From: Streptomyces tagetis
Lineage (GTDB): Bacteria; Actinomycetota; Actinomycetes; Streptomycetales; Streptomycetaceae
Direction: 5' to 3'
Assembly: GCF_018069565.1 (NCBI RefSeq)
Contig: NZ_JAGPNL010000008.1
Coordinates: 308,420-372,419 of the forward strand
DNA length: 64,000 bases
Position numbers and translations under genes: made by a program. Shown piece after piece: positions 57,239 to 64,000 of this stretch. Under the pieces are notes generated by a model that had not been told where the DNA came from, made no database searches, and was given only the letters and a program-made list of their open reading frames with translations. Each line of letters begins with the position of its first letter. Position 1 is the stretch's first letter.

Positions 57239-58324
57239 TCACTGCCGGATGGCCCAGCCCCGTTCGCTCAGCGCGGCCGTCAGCACGGCGGCGGCCTTCG
57301 GCTCGACCATGAGCTGCACCAGTCCGGCCTGCTGCCCGGTGGCGTGCTCGATGCGTACGTCCTCGATGTTGACCCCGGCCCGTCCGGCGTCGGCGAAGAT
57401 GCGCGCGAGCTGGCCGGGCTGGTCGTCGATGAGGACGACCACGGTCTCGTAGGCCCGCGGGGCCGAGCCGTGCTTGCCCGGCACCCGGACCTGCCCGGCG
57501 TTGCCGCGCCGCAGGACGGCCTCGATCCCGGCGCCGCCCTCGCGGCGCTTGTCGTCGTCGGCGGACTGGAGGGCGCGCAGGGCCCGCACCGTCTCCTCCA
57601 GGTCGGCGGCGACGTCCCCGAGCAGGTCGGCGACGGGCCCCGGGTTGGCGGAGAGGATGTCGATCCACATCCGGGGGTCGGAGGCGGCGATCCGGGTCAC
57701 GTCCCGGATTCCCGGGCCGCACAGCCGTACGGCGGTCTCGTCGGCGTGCTCCAGGCGGGCGGCGACCATGCTGGAGACCAGGTGGGGCATGTGGGAGACG
57801 AGGGCGACGGCGCGGTCGTGGGCGTCGGCGTCCATGACGACCGGCACGGCCCGGCAGTACGAGACCAGTTCCAGGGCGAGGTTCAGCACCTCGGTGTCGG
57901 TCTCCCGGGTGGGGGTGAGCACCCAGGGGCGCCCCTCGAAGAGGTCGGCGGTGGCGGCCAGCGGGCCGGACTTCTCCCCGCCGGACATGGGGTGGGTGCC
58001 GATGTAGGCGGCCAGGTCGAGGCCGCGGGCCTCCAGTTCGCGCCGGGGGCCGCCCTTGACGCTGGCCACGTCGATGTAGGCGCGGGCGGCGCCGCGGCGC
58101 AGGGCGTCCGCGAGCACGTCGGCGACGAGGGCGGGCGGGGCGGCGACGACGGCGAGGTCGACGGGGCCGTCCGGGGCCTCCTCGGTGCCGGCGCCGAGCG
58201 CGGCGGCGGTACGGGCCTGCTCGGGGTCCCGGTCGGCGAGGTGGACGGTGACGCCGCGCCGGGTCAGGGCGAGGGCGACGGAGGTGCCGATCAGGCCGGT
58301 GCCGATGACGAGGGCGCTTCTCAC
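57239..58324 (-). CDS. tyrA: Prephenate dehydrogenase with C-terminal ACT domain
   Basis: The protein has 361 residues from GTG 58324, overlapping the aroH stop codon as GTGA. The NAD-binding fold opens SALVIGTGLIGTSVALALTRRGVTVHLADRDP (GxGxxG). The substrate part has IGTHPMSGGEKSGP, with the conserved His-Pro-Met-x-Gly-x-Glu, and later VSHMPHLVSSMVAARL. Residues about 285-361 form an ACT domain, YETVVVLIDDQPGQLARIFADAGRAGVNIEDVRIEHATGQ, which in relatives senses tyrosine. The enzyme converts prephenate to 4-hydroxyphenylpyruvate for tyrosine synthesis. Pairing with chorismate mutase supplies its substrate directly. Confidence 0.95.
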   Translation of the reverse strand: MRSALVIGTGLIGTSVALALTRRGVTVHLADRDPEQARTAAALGAGTEEAPDGPVDLAVVAAPPALVADVLADALRRGAARAYIDVASVKGGPRRELEARGLDLAAYIGTHPMSGGEKSGPLAATADLFEGRPWVLTPTRETDTEVLNLALELVSYCRAVPVVMDADAHDRAVALVSHMPHLVSSMVAARLEHADETAVRLCGPGIRDVTRIAASDPRMWIDILSANPGPVADLLGDVAADLEETVRALRALQSADDDKRREGGAGIEAVLRRGNAGQVRVPGKHGSAPRAYETVVVLIDDQPGQLARIFADAGRAGVNIEDVRIEHATGQQAGLVQLMVEPKAAAVLTAALSERGWAIRQ

Positions 58325-58683
58325 TGGGCGATGTCCTTGCGCAGGGCCGCGGCGGCGCCGAGGTAGACGTGGGCGATCTCGGCGCGGGGCCGGTCGGACT
58401 CGATGTGGGCGAGGAGCCGGACGACGCGGGGCATGGCGCCCTCGATGTCGAGTTCCTGGGCGCAGATCAGCGGGACGTCGACGATGCCGAGCCCCCGGGC
58501 GGCGGCGGCCGGGAAGTCGCTGTGCAGGTCGGGGGTGGCCGTGAACCAGATGCTGATCAGGTCGTCGGCGGTGAGCCCGTTGCGTTCCAGGACTGCGGTG
58601 AGCAGGGCCGTGACCTGCTCGTCCATGTGGTCTGCGTCGTCCCGTTCGAGTTGGACGGCGCCCCGGACCGCTCGTACCGCCAC
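58321..58683 (-). CDS. aroH: Chorismate mutase, AroH (monofunctional) type
   Basis: The protein has 120 residues from GTG 58683 with AAGGAG upstream. It has the B. subtilis AroH pattern: MAVRAVRGAVQLERDDADHMDEQVTALLTAVLERNGLTADDLISIWFTATPDLHSDFPAAAARGLGIVDVPLICAQELDIEGAMPRVVRLLAHI. Active-site residues include Arg7 in RAVRGA and the Glu of AQELDI. It rearranges chorismate to prephenate. It is the first gene of a two-gene operon with tyrA, with translational coupling. The gap to the ADP-ribosylglycohydrolase gene upstream is 133 bp and holds a hairpin, so the promoter is probably there. Confidence 0.95.
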   Translation of the reverse strand: MAVRAVRGAVQLERDDADHMDEQVTALLTAVLERNGLTADDLISIWFTATPDLHSDFPAAAARGLGIVDVPLICAQELDIEGAMPRVVRLLAHIESDRPRAEIAHVYLGAAAALRKDIAQ

Positions 58684-58791
58684 GGCGATGCTCCTTGCTG
58701 ACGTGCGTATCGGCTGCTGTCCGTCCAGCCTAGCCAGCGCGGGGTGGGCCGGTGTGCGGCGACCGGTCGCTGAGACGGGAGGCCGGGCCCG

Positions 58792-58814
58792 CCGCCCGCC
58801 CCCGGCGCGGGCGG
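58792..58814 (-). terminator. Hairpin after the ADP-ribosylglycohydrolase gene
   Basis: CCGCCCGC (58792-58799) pairs with GCGGGCGG (58807-58814) around seven bases. It lies two bases after the stop codon of the ADP-ribosylglycohydrolase gene and upstream of aroH. Confidence 0.6.
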
Positions 58815-58816
58815 GT

Positions 58817-59851
58817 TCAGGCGTCCCAGAGGTGTCCGAGGGCGAGCAGTTCCCCGCGGTACTCGATCCGCCCGGACCAGGCGTCGGGCCAGGCGTCGGC
58901 GCCGAGGTGGGCGCCCGCGAAGGCGCCGGCGAGGCAGGCGATGGAGTCGGAGTCCCCGGCGGTGCAGGCGGCGCGGCGCAAGGCGGTCAGCGGCTCGTCG
59001 GGGAAGAGCAGGAAGCAGAGGAGTCCGGCGGCCAGCGCCTCCTCGGCGATCCAGCCCTCGCCGACGGCGAGACAGGGGTCGGTCTCGGGCGAGACGGTGC
59101 GCACCGCCGTCCCGAGCCGGTCGAGCATCGCCAGGCACTCGTCCCAGCCGCGGGCGATGAAGTGCCCGGGGCCGGGGTCCTGGGAGCGGGTCCACAGGTC
59201 GCCGAGCCAGCGCTCGTGGTAGCGGGTGCGGTTCTCCAGGGCGTGGGAGCGCAGCAGGGCGATCAGTGCGGTGGGCTCGGCGCCCTCGGCGAGCAGGTGG
59301 ACGGCGTGCGCGGTGAGGTCGGAGGCGGCCAGCGCGGTGGGGTGGCCGTGGGTGAGGGCGGACTGCAACTGGGCGGCGCCCGAGCGCTGTTCGTCGCCGA
59401 GTCCGGGGGCGAGGCCGAGCGGGGCGACGCGCATGTTGGCGCCGCACCCCTTGGAGTGGATCTGGGAGGCGTCCTGCCAGGGGCGGTCCGGGCTCTCCAG
59501 CAGGTGGCAGGCGCGCAGGCAGGTGTGGCCGGGGGCCCGGTTGTTCTCGGGCGACCGGTACCAGGCGGTGAACTCCTCGCGGACCGGCCGTTCCAGCCGC
59601 CGGGGGCCGAGCGGGCCCCGGTCCATCGCCGTGCGCAGGCCGCGGCCGAGGGCGAGGGTCATCTGGGTGTCGTCGCTGACGACGGCGGGCCGGGGCAGCT
59701 CCCTCTCCCGCCAGGGGCCGTGCCCGGCGAGGATCGAGGGGACGTCCTGGAACTCGGTGGGGAAGCCGAGCGCGTCCCCGAGGGCGAGTCCGGTGAGCGC
59801 TCCGGTGGCGGCGCGTTTGGCGGCTGCTCGTCCTGCGGCGGTCCTGGTCAC
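58817..59851 (-). CDS. ADP-ribosylglycohydrolase (DraG/ARH family)
   Basis: The protein has 344 residues from GTG 59851, overlapping the nrtR stop codon as GTGA. The ARH motifs are ATGALTGLALGDALGFPTEF, VVSDDTQMTLALGRGL (metal ligands in DDT) and ACTAGDSDSIACLAGAFAGAHLGA (second metal pair D-x-D-S). There is also CGANMRVAPLGL. Two Mg2+ ions hold the ADP-ribose for cleavage from a protein side chain or related compound. The tight coupling to an NrtR-type NUDIX regulator, which senses ADP-ribose or related NAD metabolites, makes a role in ADP-ribose turnover and NAD balance likely. Confidence 0.93.
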   Translation of the reverse strand: MTRTAAGRAAAKRAATGALTGLALGDALGFPTEFQDVPSILAGHGPWRERELPRPAVVSDDTQMTLALGRGLRTAMDRGPLGPRRLERPVREEFTAWYRSPENNRAPGHTCLRACHLLESPDRPWQDASQIHSKGCGANMRVAPLGLAPGLGDEQRSGAAQLQSALTHGHPTALAASDLTAHAVHLLAEGAEPTALIALLRSHALENRTRYHERWLGDLWTRSQDPGPGHFIARGWDECLAMLDRLGTAVRTVSPETDPCLAVGEGWIAEEALAAGLLCFLLFPDEPLTALRRAACTAGDSDSIACLAGAFAGAHLGADAWPDAWSGRIEYRGELLALGHLWDA

Positions 59852-60480
59852 GCGGGGTGTCCTTCCCTGGGGGTGCGCGGCAGCGGCGGGTGGAGGGCGG
59901 TGGCGGGGCCCGCCCGGTAGAGGGCGGCCGGTTTGCCGCGTCCGCCGGTGAGGCGGGCGCCGCCGGGGACCGGTTCGACGAAGCCGGGGGTGGCGAGGAC
60001 CTTGCGGCGGAAGTTGGGCCGGTCCAGCGGGGTGCCCCAGACGCTCTCGTAGACCTGTTGCAGCTCGCCGAGGGTGAACTCGGGCGGGCAGAAGGCGGTG
60101 GCCAGGCAGGTGGACTCCAGCCTGGCGCCGACGCGGGCGCGGGCGTTGGCCAGGATGCGGTCGTGGTCGAAGGCGAGACCGGTGGCCCGCTCGTACGGCG
60201 TCCAGCGGGCCTCGGCCGCGTCGGTGCCGGGGCGCGGCTCGGGCGGGTCGGGCAGCAGGGCGGCGAAGGCGACGGAGACGACCCGCATCCGGGGGTCGCG
60301 GCCGGGTTCGCTGTAGGCGCGCACCTGCTCCAGGTGGAGCCCGCTCACGTCCGCCAGGCCGGTCTCCTCGCCCAGTTCGCGCCGGGCCGCCTCCTCGGCG
60401 GACTCCTCGGGCAGCAGGAAGCCGCCGGGCAGTGCCCAGCGGCCGGCGTACGGCTCCTGCCCCCGCTCGACCAGTAGCAC
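59848..60480 (-). CDS. nrtR: NrtR-type regulator: NUDIX domain plus C-terminal winged helix
   Basis: Canonical starts allow only GTG 60480, giving 210 residues (MLLVERGQEPYAGRWALPGGFLLPEESAEEAARRELGEETGL). The NUDIX box is complete. However, the frame stays open to 60588, and its translation GYDKHAYEPFAVTVDLAVLT and LRAGALHV is the conserved first strand of the domain, so the true start is upstream and must be non-canonical (for example CTG 60567) or lost by a frameshift. The C-terminal part FTLGELQQVYESVWGTPLDRPNFRRKVLATPGFV and GRGKPAALYR is the NrtR winged helix. NrtR proteins repress NAD-metabolism genes and respond to ADP-ribose. The gene is coupled to an ADP-ribosylglycohydrolase, and a 44-bp palindrome covers its 5' end. 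Confidence 0.85.
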   Translation of the reverse strand: MLLVERGQEPYAGRWALPGGFLLPEESAEEAARRELGEETGLADVSGLHLEQVRAYSEPGRDPRMRVVSVAFAALLPDPPEPRPGTDAAEARWTPYERATGLAFDHDRILANARARVGARLESTCLATAFCPPEFTLGELQQVYESVWGTPLDRPNFRRKVLATPGFVEPVPGGARLTGGRGKPAALYRAGPATALHPPLPRTPREGHPA

Positions 60481-60571
60481 GTGCAGCGCGCCCGCGCGGA
60501 GCGTGAGGACGGCGAGGTCGACGGTGACGGCGAAGGGCTCGTAGGCGTGCTTGTCGTAGCCGCGCAGGACC

Positions 60572-60615
60572 GGCCACCCCCTTAATAGTCAGTACGACTA
60601 TAAAAGGGGGCGGCC
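60572..60615. promoter_or_regulatory. 44-bp palindrome over the nrtR start region, probable NrtR operator
   Basis: The core ATAGTC-AGTAC-GACTAT (60585-60601) is extended on both sides by CCCCCTT/AAGGGGG and GGCC/GGCC, with one extra base in one arm. On RNA it could form a long hairpin, so it may also end the rluB transcript (stop codon at 60631). The core resembles the NrtR operator type as I remember it. Confidence 0.75.
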
Positions 60616-60630
60616 GGTCGGGGCAAGCCC

Positions 60631-61686
60631 CTACAGCTCGACCTCCCGCATGAGCATCCCGACCTCCGTGTTGGAGAGCCGGCGCAGCCAGCCGGACTTC
60701 TGGTCGCCCAGGGTGATCGGGCCGAAGGCGGTGCGCACCAGGCCGTCGACGGGGAAGCCCGCCTCGGCGAGCATGCGCCGCACGATGTGCTTGCGGCCCT
60801 CGTGCAGGGTCACCTCGACCAAGTAGTTCCGCCCGGTCTGCTCGACCACCCGGAAGTGGTCCGCGCGCGCGTACCCGTCGTCGAGCTGGATGCCGTCCTT
60901 GAGTCGCTTGCCCAGGTCGCGCGGGATCGGGCCGACGATGTGGGCGAGGTAGGTCTTCTGCACCCCGTAGCGCGGGTGGGTCAGCCGGTGGGCCAGCTCA
61001 CCGTGGTTGGTGAGCAGGATGACGCCCTCGGTCTCGGTGTCGAGCCGGCCGACGTGGAAGAGGCGGGTCTCCCGGTTGGTGACGTAGTCGCCGAGGCACT
61101 GGCGACCGTCCGGGTCCTCCATGGTGGAGACCACCCCGGCGGGCTTGTTGAGCGAGAAGAACTGGTACGACTGGGTCGCCACGGTCAGGCCGTCGACCTT
61201 GACCTCGTCCTTCTCCGGGTCGACCCGCCGGCCCTGTTCGAGCACGATCTCGCCGTTGACCTCGACCCGGGCCTGCTCGATCAGCTCCTCGCAGGCCCGC
61301 CGCGATCCGTACCCCGCGCGGGCCAGCACCTTCTGCAGCCGCTCGCCCTCCTGCTCGGCGCCCGGGAAGGTCTTGGGGAGCTTGACCTCCTTCTTCCCGG
61401 CGTACCGCTCGCGGTTGCGCTCCTCGGCCCGGGTCTCGTACTCGCGGGAACGGGCCGGGGCCGAGCGCCCGCGCTCCTGGGGCTTGCGCGGGCCGCCCTT
61501 GGCGCCGCCGCGGGCCGTGGGGCCGCGCCCGGACCGGGAGCCCTCGGGGGAGGCGCCGGGGCCGTCCTCGTAGCGGCGCTCCTCCGGGCGGGGCTTGCCG
61601 GGGCGGCCCTGCCCCTGCTTCTGGTCCCTGCTGTTGCCGGCGCCGCGGTAGTTCCCGCGCCCGCCGCTCTTGCCGCTGCTTCGCAT
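60631..61686 (-). CDS. rluB: 23S rRNA pseudouridine synthase, RluB/RsuA family, with long basic N-terminus
   Basis: The protein has 351 residues from ATG 61686; the start overlaps the scpB stop (TGATG). The first 110 residues are Gly/Arg/Lys-rich and disordered (RGNYRGAGNSRDQKQGQGRPG and so on), probably RNA-binding. The S4 domain is GERLQKVLARAGYGSRRACEELIEQARVEVNGEIV. The catalytic core has SLNKPAGVVSTMEDPDGR, HVGRLDTETEGVILLTNHGELAHRLTHPRYGVQKTYLAHI (Asp of GRLDTET is the nucleophile) and LHEGRKHIVRRMLAEAGFPVDGLVRTAFGPI. It changes a uridine of 23S rRNA. Linkage to scpA/scpB is conserved in many Gram-positive bacteria. Confidence 0.94.
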   Translation of the reverse strand: MRSSGKSGGRGNYRGAGNSRDQKQGQGRPGKPRPEERRYEDGPGASPEGSRSGRGPTARGGAKGGPRKPQERGRSAPARSREYETRAEERNRERYAGKKEVKLPKTFPGAEQEGERLQKVLARAGYGSRRACEELIEQARVEVNGEIVLEQGRRVDPEKDEVKVDGLTVATQSYQFFSLNKPAGVVSTMEDPDGRQCLGDYVTNRETRLFHVGRLDTETEGVILLTNHGELAHRLTHPRYGVQKTYLAHIVGPIPRDLGKRLKDGIQLDDGYARADHFRVVEQTGRNYLVEVTLHEGRKHIVRRMLAEAGFPVDGLVRTAFGPITLGDQKSGWLRRLSNTEVGMLMREVEL

Positions 61687-62462
61687 CAAAGTTCCGTCGT
61701 CGTCGTGTTCGTATGGGTCGTGCTCGCCGTGGGAGCGTCGTCCGCGTCGGGCGCGTCCGGGTCGAACGACGGAACGCCCTCCTGGGTCTCGGCCTCGATC
61801 GCGTCCGCCTCCGGGAGGAAGGGCGCGAGGTCCGGAAGTTCGTCCAGGCCGCGCAGGCCCATCCGCTCCAGGAAGTGGTTCGTCGTCACGTACAGGATCG
61901 CACCTGTTTCGGGTTCCGTGCCCGCCTCGGCCACCAGGCCCCGCTGGAGGAGGGTGCGCATCACGCCGTCGCAGTTCACGCCGCGCACCGCGGAGACCCG
62001 GGCGCGGCTGACCGGCTGGCGGTACGCGACCACGGCGAGGCTCTCCAGCGCGGCCTGGGTGAGGCGGGCGTGCCGGCCGTCCAGGGCGAAGCCCTCGACG
62101 GCCGCGGCGTAGGCGGGCCGGGTGGAGTAGCGCCAGCCGCCGGCGACGGCCCGCAGCTCGAAACCGCGGCCCTGGGCGGTGTACTCGGCGGCCAGTTCGC
62201 GCAGGGCGCGGGCGATCTCCCGCCGGGGCCGGCGCAGGACCTTGGCGAGGTGCTCCTCGGTGGCGGGTTCGTCGACGACCATGAGGACGGCTTCGAGGGC
62301 GGGCCCGAGGTCCAGCGCGGCGACGGCGTCGGCGTCGCCGGGGCCGTGTGCGGCCGGATCGGCCGTGCCCGGAACGGCCGTGTGCCGTCGTTCCGGCCCC
62401 CCGGCCGCGTCCGCCGCGTCCGCCGCCCCGGCCGCTGCCGCCCTGCCCGTCGCCTGCGCCAT
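61686..62462 (-). CDS. scpB: Segregation and condensation protein ScpB
   Basis: The protein has 258 residues from ATG 62462 with GAGGAG upstream. The first 50 residues are Ala-rich and disordered. Two winged helices follow: LGPALEAVLMVVDEPATEEHLAKVLRRPRREIARALRELAAEYTAQGRGFELRAVAGGWRYSTRPAYAAAVEGF, and ARLTQAALESLAVVAYRQPVSRARVSAVRGVNCDGVMRTLLQRGLVAEAGTEPETGAILYVTTNHFLERMGLRGLDELPDL. An acidic tail ends in THTNTTTTEL. ScpB binds the kleisin ScpA and, with SMC, compacts and separates chromosomes. It lies between scpA (114-bp gap with a CT-rich repeat) and rluB. Confidence 0.95.
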   Translation of the reverse strand: MAQATGRAAAAGAADAADAAGGPERRHTAVPGTADPAAHGPGDADAVAALDLGPALEAVLMVVDEPATEEHLAKVLRRPRREIARALRELAAEYTAQGRGFELRAVAGGWRYSTRPAYAAAVEGFALDGRHARLTQAALESLAVVAYRQPVSRARVSAVRGVNCDGVMRTLLQRGLVAEAGTEPETGAILYVTTNHFLERMGLRGLDELPDLAPFLPEADAIEAETQEGVPSFDPDAPDADDAPTASTTHTNTTTTEL

Positions 62463-62496
62463 GTCGTCTCCTCTCCCGTGGCCTACCCGTGGCTCC

Positions 62497-62570
62497 CTGC
62501 CATCTGTCTGCCGTCTTGTCTGCCGTCTGTCTGTTTGTCTGTCGCCTGGCTACCGTCCGCCTGCCGTCCG
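62497..62570. repeat. CTGTCTGCCGTC low-complexity repeat between scpA and scpB
   Basis: The 114-bp gap is made mostly of TGTCTGCCGTCT-like units and TGTCTG hexamers in imperfect tandem, ending CGTCCGCCTGCCGTCCG. On the coding strand this is a purine-rich GACGGCAGACA repeat. It separates two genes that are normally overlapping or nearly so, and may be a recent expansion. Confidence 0.75.
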
Positions 62571-62576
62571 TCGGCG

Positions 62577-63656
62577 CTACCGGCCCCGGACCGGCCGCGG
62601 CTCCCGCGCCTGCTCCCTGCCCTCGCCGCGCCCCCCGGCGCCGTCCCGCTCCCCCGGCGGCCGGTCGAACTCGTCGGTCACCGCCGGTCCGGCCTCCCCG
62701 GCGCCGCCGGTCCAGCGCACCCGCAGCTCGCCGAGGGCGGTCTCCTGCTCCAGCTCGACCGCCTTCTCCCGGTACAGCTCCAGCAGCGCCAGGAAGCGCG
62801 CCACGACGGTCAGGGTGTCCCCCGCGTCCGCCACCAGCGCCTGGAAGCCCGCCTCGCCCAGCTCCCGCAGCCGCGCGACCACGATCCCGGCCTGCTCCCG
62901 CACGCTCACCAGCGGCGTGTGGATGTGGTCGACGTAGACCTGCGGCTCGGGCCTCGGCCGCATCGCCCGGACCGCGAGCCGGGCGAAGCCCTCCGCCCCG
63001 AGGCTGATGACCACCTCAGGCAGCAGCTCGGCGTGGTGCGGCTCCAGCCCGACGGTACGGGGGTGGCGGCGGGACTCGGCCTCCAGGCGCTCGCTGAAGA
63101 TCTCCGCGATCCGCTTGTAGGCGCGGTACTGGAGCAGCCGCGCGAAGAGCAGGTCGCGGGCCTCCAGCAGCGCGAGGTCGGCCTCGTCCTCGACCTCGGC
63201 GGCGGGCAGCAGCCGGGCCGCCTTCAGATCGAGCAGGGTGGCCGCGACGACCAGGAACTCGGTCGTCTCGTCGAGGTCCCAGTCCGGCCCCATCGCCCGG
63301 AAGTACGCCATGAACTCGTCGGTCACCTTCGACAGGGCGACCTCGGTGACGTCCATCTTGTGCCGGGCGATGAGCTGGAGCAGCAGGTCGAAGGGGCCCT
63401 CGAAGTTGTCCAGCCTGACGGTGAAGCCCCCGTCGCCGTCCCCGGGAAGCTCAGGCGCCGTCCCGGGAGGCGCGGCCGTCTCGGGAGGTTCGGGAGGCTC
63501 GGCCGTCTCGGGAACCTCAAGCGCGCCGGCCGGCCCCGGCCCAGCCCCCGGTTCCGCCCCCGGAGGGACGGGCGGCGGCGCGCTCCCCGGGCCCCCGCCC
63601 AGGGCGCGTCGGCGGCGGGCCGGGGCCCCGGGGCGGTGAGCGTCGTTCGAGGTCAT
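62577..63656 (-). CDS. scpA: Segregation and condensation protein ScpA (kleisin)
   Basis: The protein has 359 residues from ATG 63656 with GCGGAGG just upstream. The first 75 residues are Pro/Gly/Ala-rich. The kleisin N-terminal domain is FTVRLDNFEGPFDLLLQLIARHKMDVTEVALSKVTDEFMAYFRAM, then EFLVVAATLLDLKAARLLPAAEVEDEADLALLEARDLLFARLLQYRAYKRIAEIF. The C-terminal winged helix is VVARFLALLELYREKAVELEQETALGELRVRW, followed by an Arg/Glu-rich tail. Its ends bind the SMC head and neck, and the middle binds ScpB. It follows a small helix-rich protein gene after 18 bp and is probably in one operon with it. Confidence 0.95.
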   Translation of the reverse strand: MTSNDAHRPGAPARRRRALGGGPGSAPPPVPPGAEPGAGPGPAGALEVPETAEPPEPPETAAPPGTAPELPGDGDGGFTVRLDNFEGPFDLLLQLIARHKMDVTEVALSKVTDEFMAYFRAMGPDWDLDETTEFLVVAATLLDLKAARLLPAAEVEDEADLALLEARDLLFARLLQYRAYKRIAEIFSERLEAESRRHPRTVGLEPHHAELLPEVVISLGAEGFARLAVRAMRPRPEPQVYVDHIHTPLVSVREQAGIVVARLRELGEAGFQALVADAGDTLTVVARFLALLELYREKAVELEQETALGELRVRWTGGAGEAGPAVTDEFDRPPGERDGAGGRGEGREQAREPRPVRGR

Positions 63657-63674
63657 GGCCTCCGCAGGCTACCG

Positions 63675-63947
63675 CTACCGCCCGCGCAGCCGGCGTACGA
63701 GGATGCTGGCGTCCCCGCGGGTCTCCAGGTCGGCGAGGACCACGGCGACCGCCTCGCGGACGATCCGGCCGCGGTCGACGGCCAGCCCGTGTTCGCCCCG
63801 GAGCACCAGGCGGGCGTGCTCCAGGTCCATCAGCTCCTCGGCGGAGACGTAGACGGTGATCTTCTCGTCGTGGCGTTCCCGGCCGCTCGGCCGGCGGGCG
63901 GCGGGGCGGCTGCGCTTGCGGGGCGCGGCGGGCGAACCTTCCTGCAT
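63675..63947 (-). CDS. Small ribbon-helix-helix-like protein upstream of scpA
   Basis: The protein has 90 residues from ATG 63947. A basic N-terminus (AAPRKRSRPAARRPSGRERHDE) is followed by KITVYVSAEELMDLEHARLVLRGEHGLAVDRGRIVREAVAVVLADLETRGDASILVRRLRGR. The strand-helix-helix order, with KITVYVSAEEL as the first strand, resembles ribbon-helix-helix DNA-binding proteins that partner ParA-type ATPases. In Streptomyces an orphan ParA-like gene precedes this position as I remember it; its end would lie beyond or at the right edge here. The 53 bases from 63948 to the window end are open in several frames and cannot be assigned. Confidence 0.75.
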   Translation of the reverse strand: MQEGSPAAPRKRSRPAARRPSGRERHDEKITVYVSAEELMDLEHARLVLRGEHGLAVDRGRIVREAVAVVLADLETRGDASILVRRLRGR

Positions 63948-64000
63948 CGCCGGTCCGGGGACCGACCGCCGGGCGGGGCGCTCGCCGGTGCGGCTGCGCG

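Overview
The window is high-GC actinobacterial chromosome and almost certainly Streptomyces. Third codon positions are nearly all G or C, there are many GTG and TTG starts, and the gene content is typical of the genus: a SoxR-type regulator, streptogrisin proteases, an SGNH lipase, an LPMO, a SepF paralogue, a DnaE2/Y-polymerase pair, and a der-cmk-tyrA-aroH-scpA/B block. From memory the order resembles the S. coelicolor SCO1697-SCO1771 interval; no search was run. I see no rRNA, tRNA, insertion sequence, phage or biosynthetic cluster. It reads as core-arm chromosome with unusual intergenic repeats.

Layout. 1-8.7 kb: an acylase-like 5' end, SoxR, a MaoC hydratase next to a TetR repressor, an acyl-CoA dehydrogenase divergent from a second TetR, YceI, ArsR and an EamA transporter. 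8.7-9.2 kb: a dense array of 23-bp palindromes repeating about every 42 bp. 9.2-17.3 kb: MFS and citrate transporters, TetR, a lipoprotein, homogentisate dioxygenase with a GntR regulator, and an orphan type-ISP specificity-domain protein. 17.3-27.2 kb: a SigK/anti-sigma pair, a secreted SGNH lipase, a glycosyltransferase-glycosyltransferase-deacetylase operon, an AAA protein, DUF72, a YtrA-type GntR and DUF402. 27.2-43.5 kb: a LamG-like secreted protein, a methyltransferase with an operator cluster, a sortase-signal LPMO, a secreted lipase, the SOS-controlled dnaE2/imuB-like pair, two chymotrypsin-like proteases, a frameshifted gene and a DUF5685 protein. 43.7-53 kb: SepF-like protein, glutaryl-CoA dehydrogenase, DHA2 exporter, PIG-V-like mannosyltransferase, PAP2 phosphatase, I78 inhibitor, WYL regulator. 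53-64 kb: housekeeping genes, all on the minus strand after 54 kb: scpA-scpB-rluB, nrtR with an ADP-ribosylglycohydrolase, aroH-tyrA, and cmk-plsC-der.

Regulatory logic visible in the DNA. One dyad type (CTNAGC..GCTTAG) lies both upstream of maoC and upstream of its neighbouring TetR gene. A second (ANTAGC-N3-GCTAGT) lies between the acyl-CoA dehydrogenase and its divergent TetR, and again 40 kb away in front of glutaryl-CoA dehydrogenase, which suggests a small acyl-CoA regulon. An Actinobacteria-type LexA box precedes dnaE2. A 44-bp palindrome precedes nrtR. Strong hairpins sit between most convergent gene pairs.

The most unusual structure is the 8.74-9.23 kb palindrome array. Several other intergenic gaps hold unrelated GC-rich minisatellites with 17-, 17/18- and 19-bp units.
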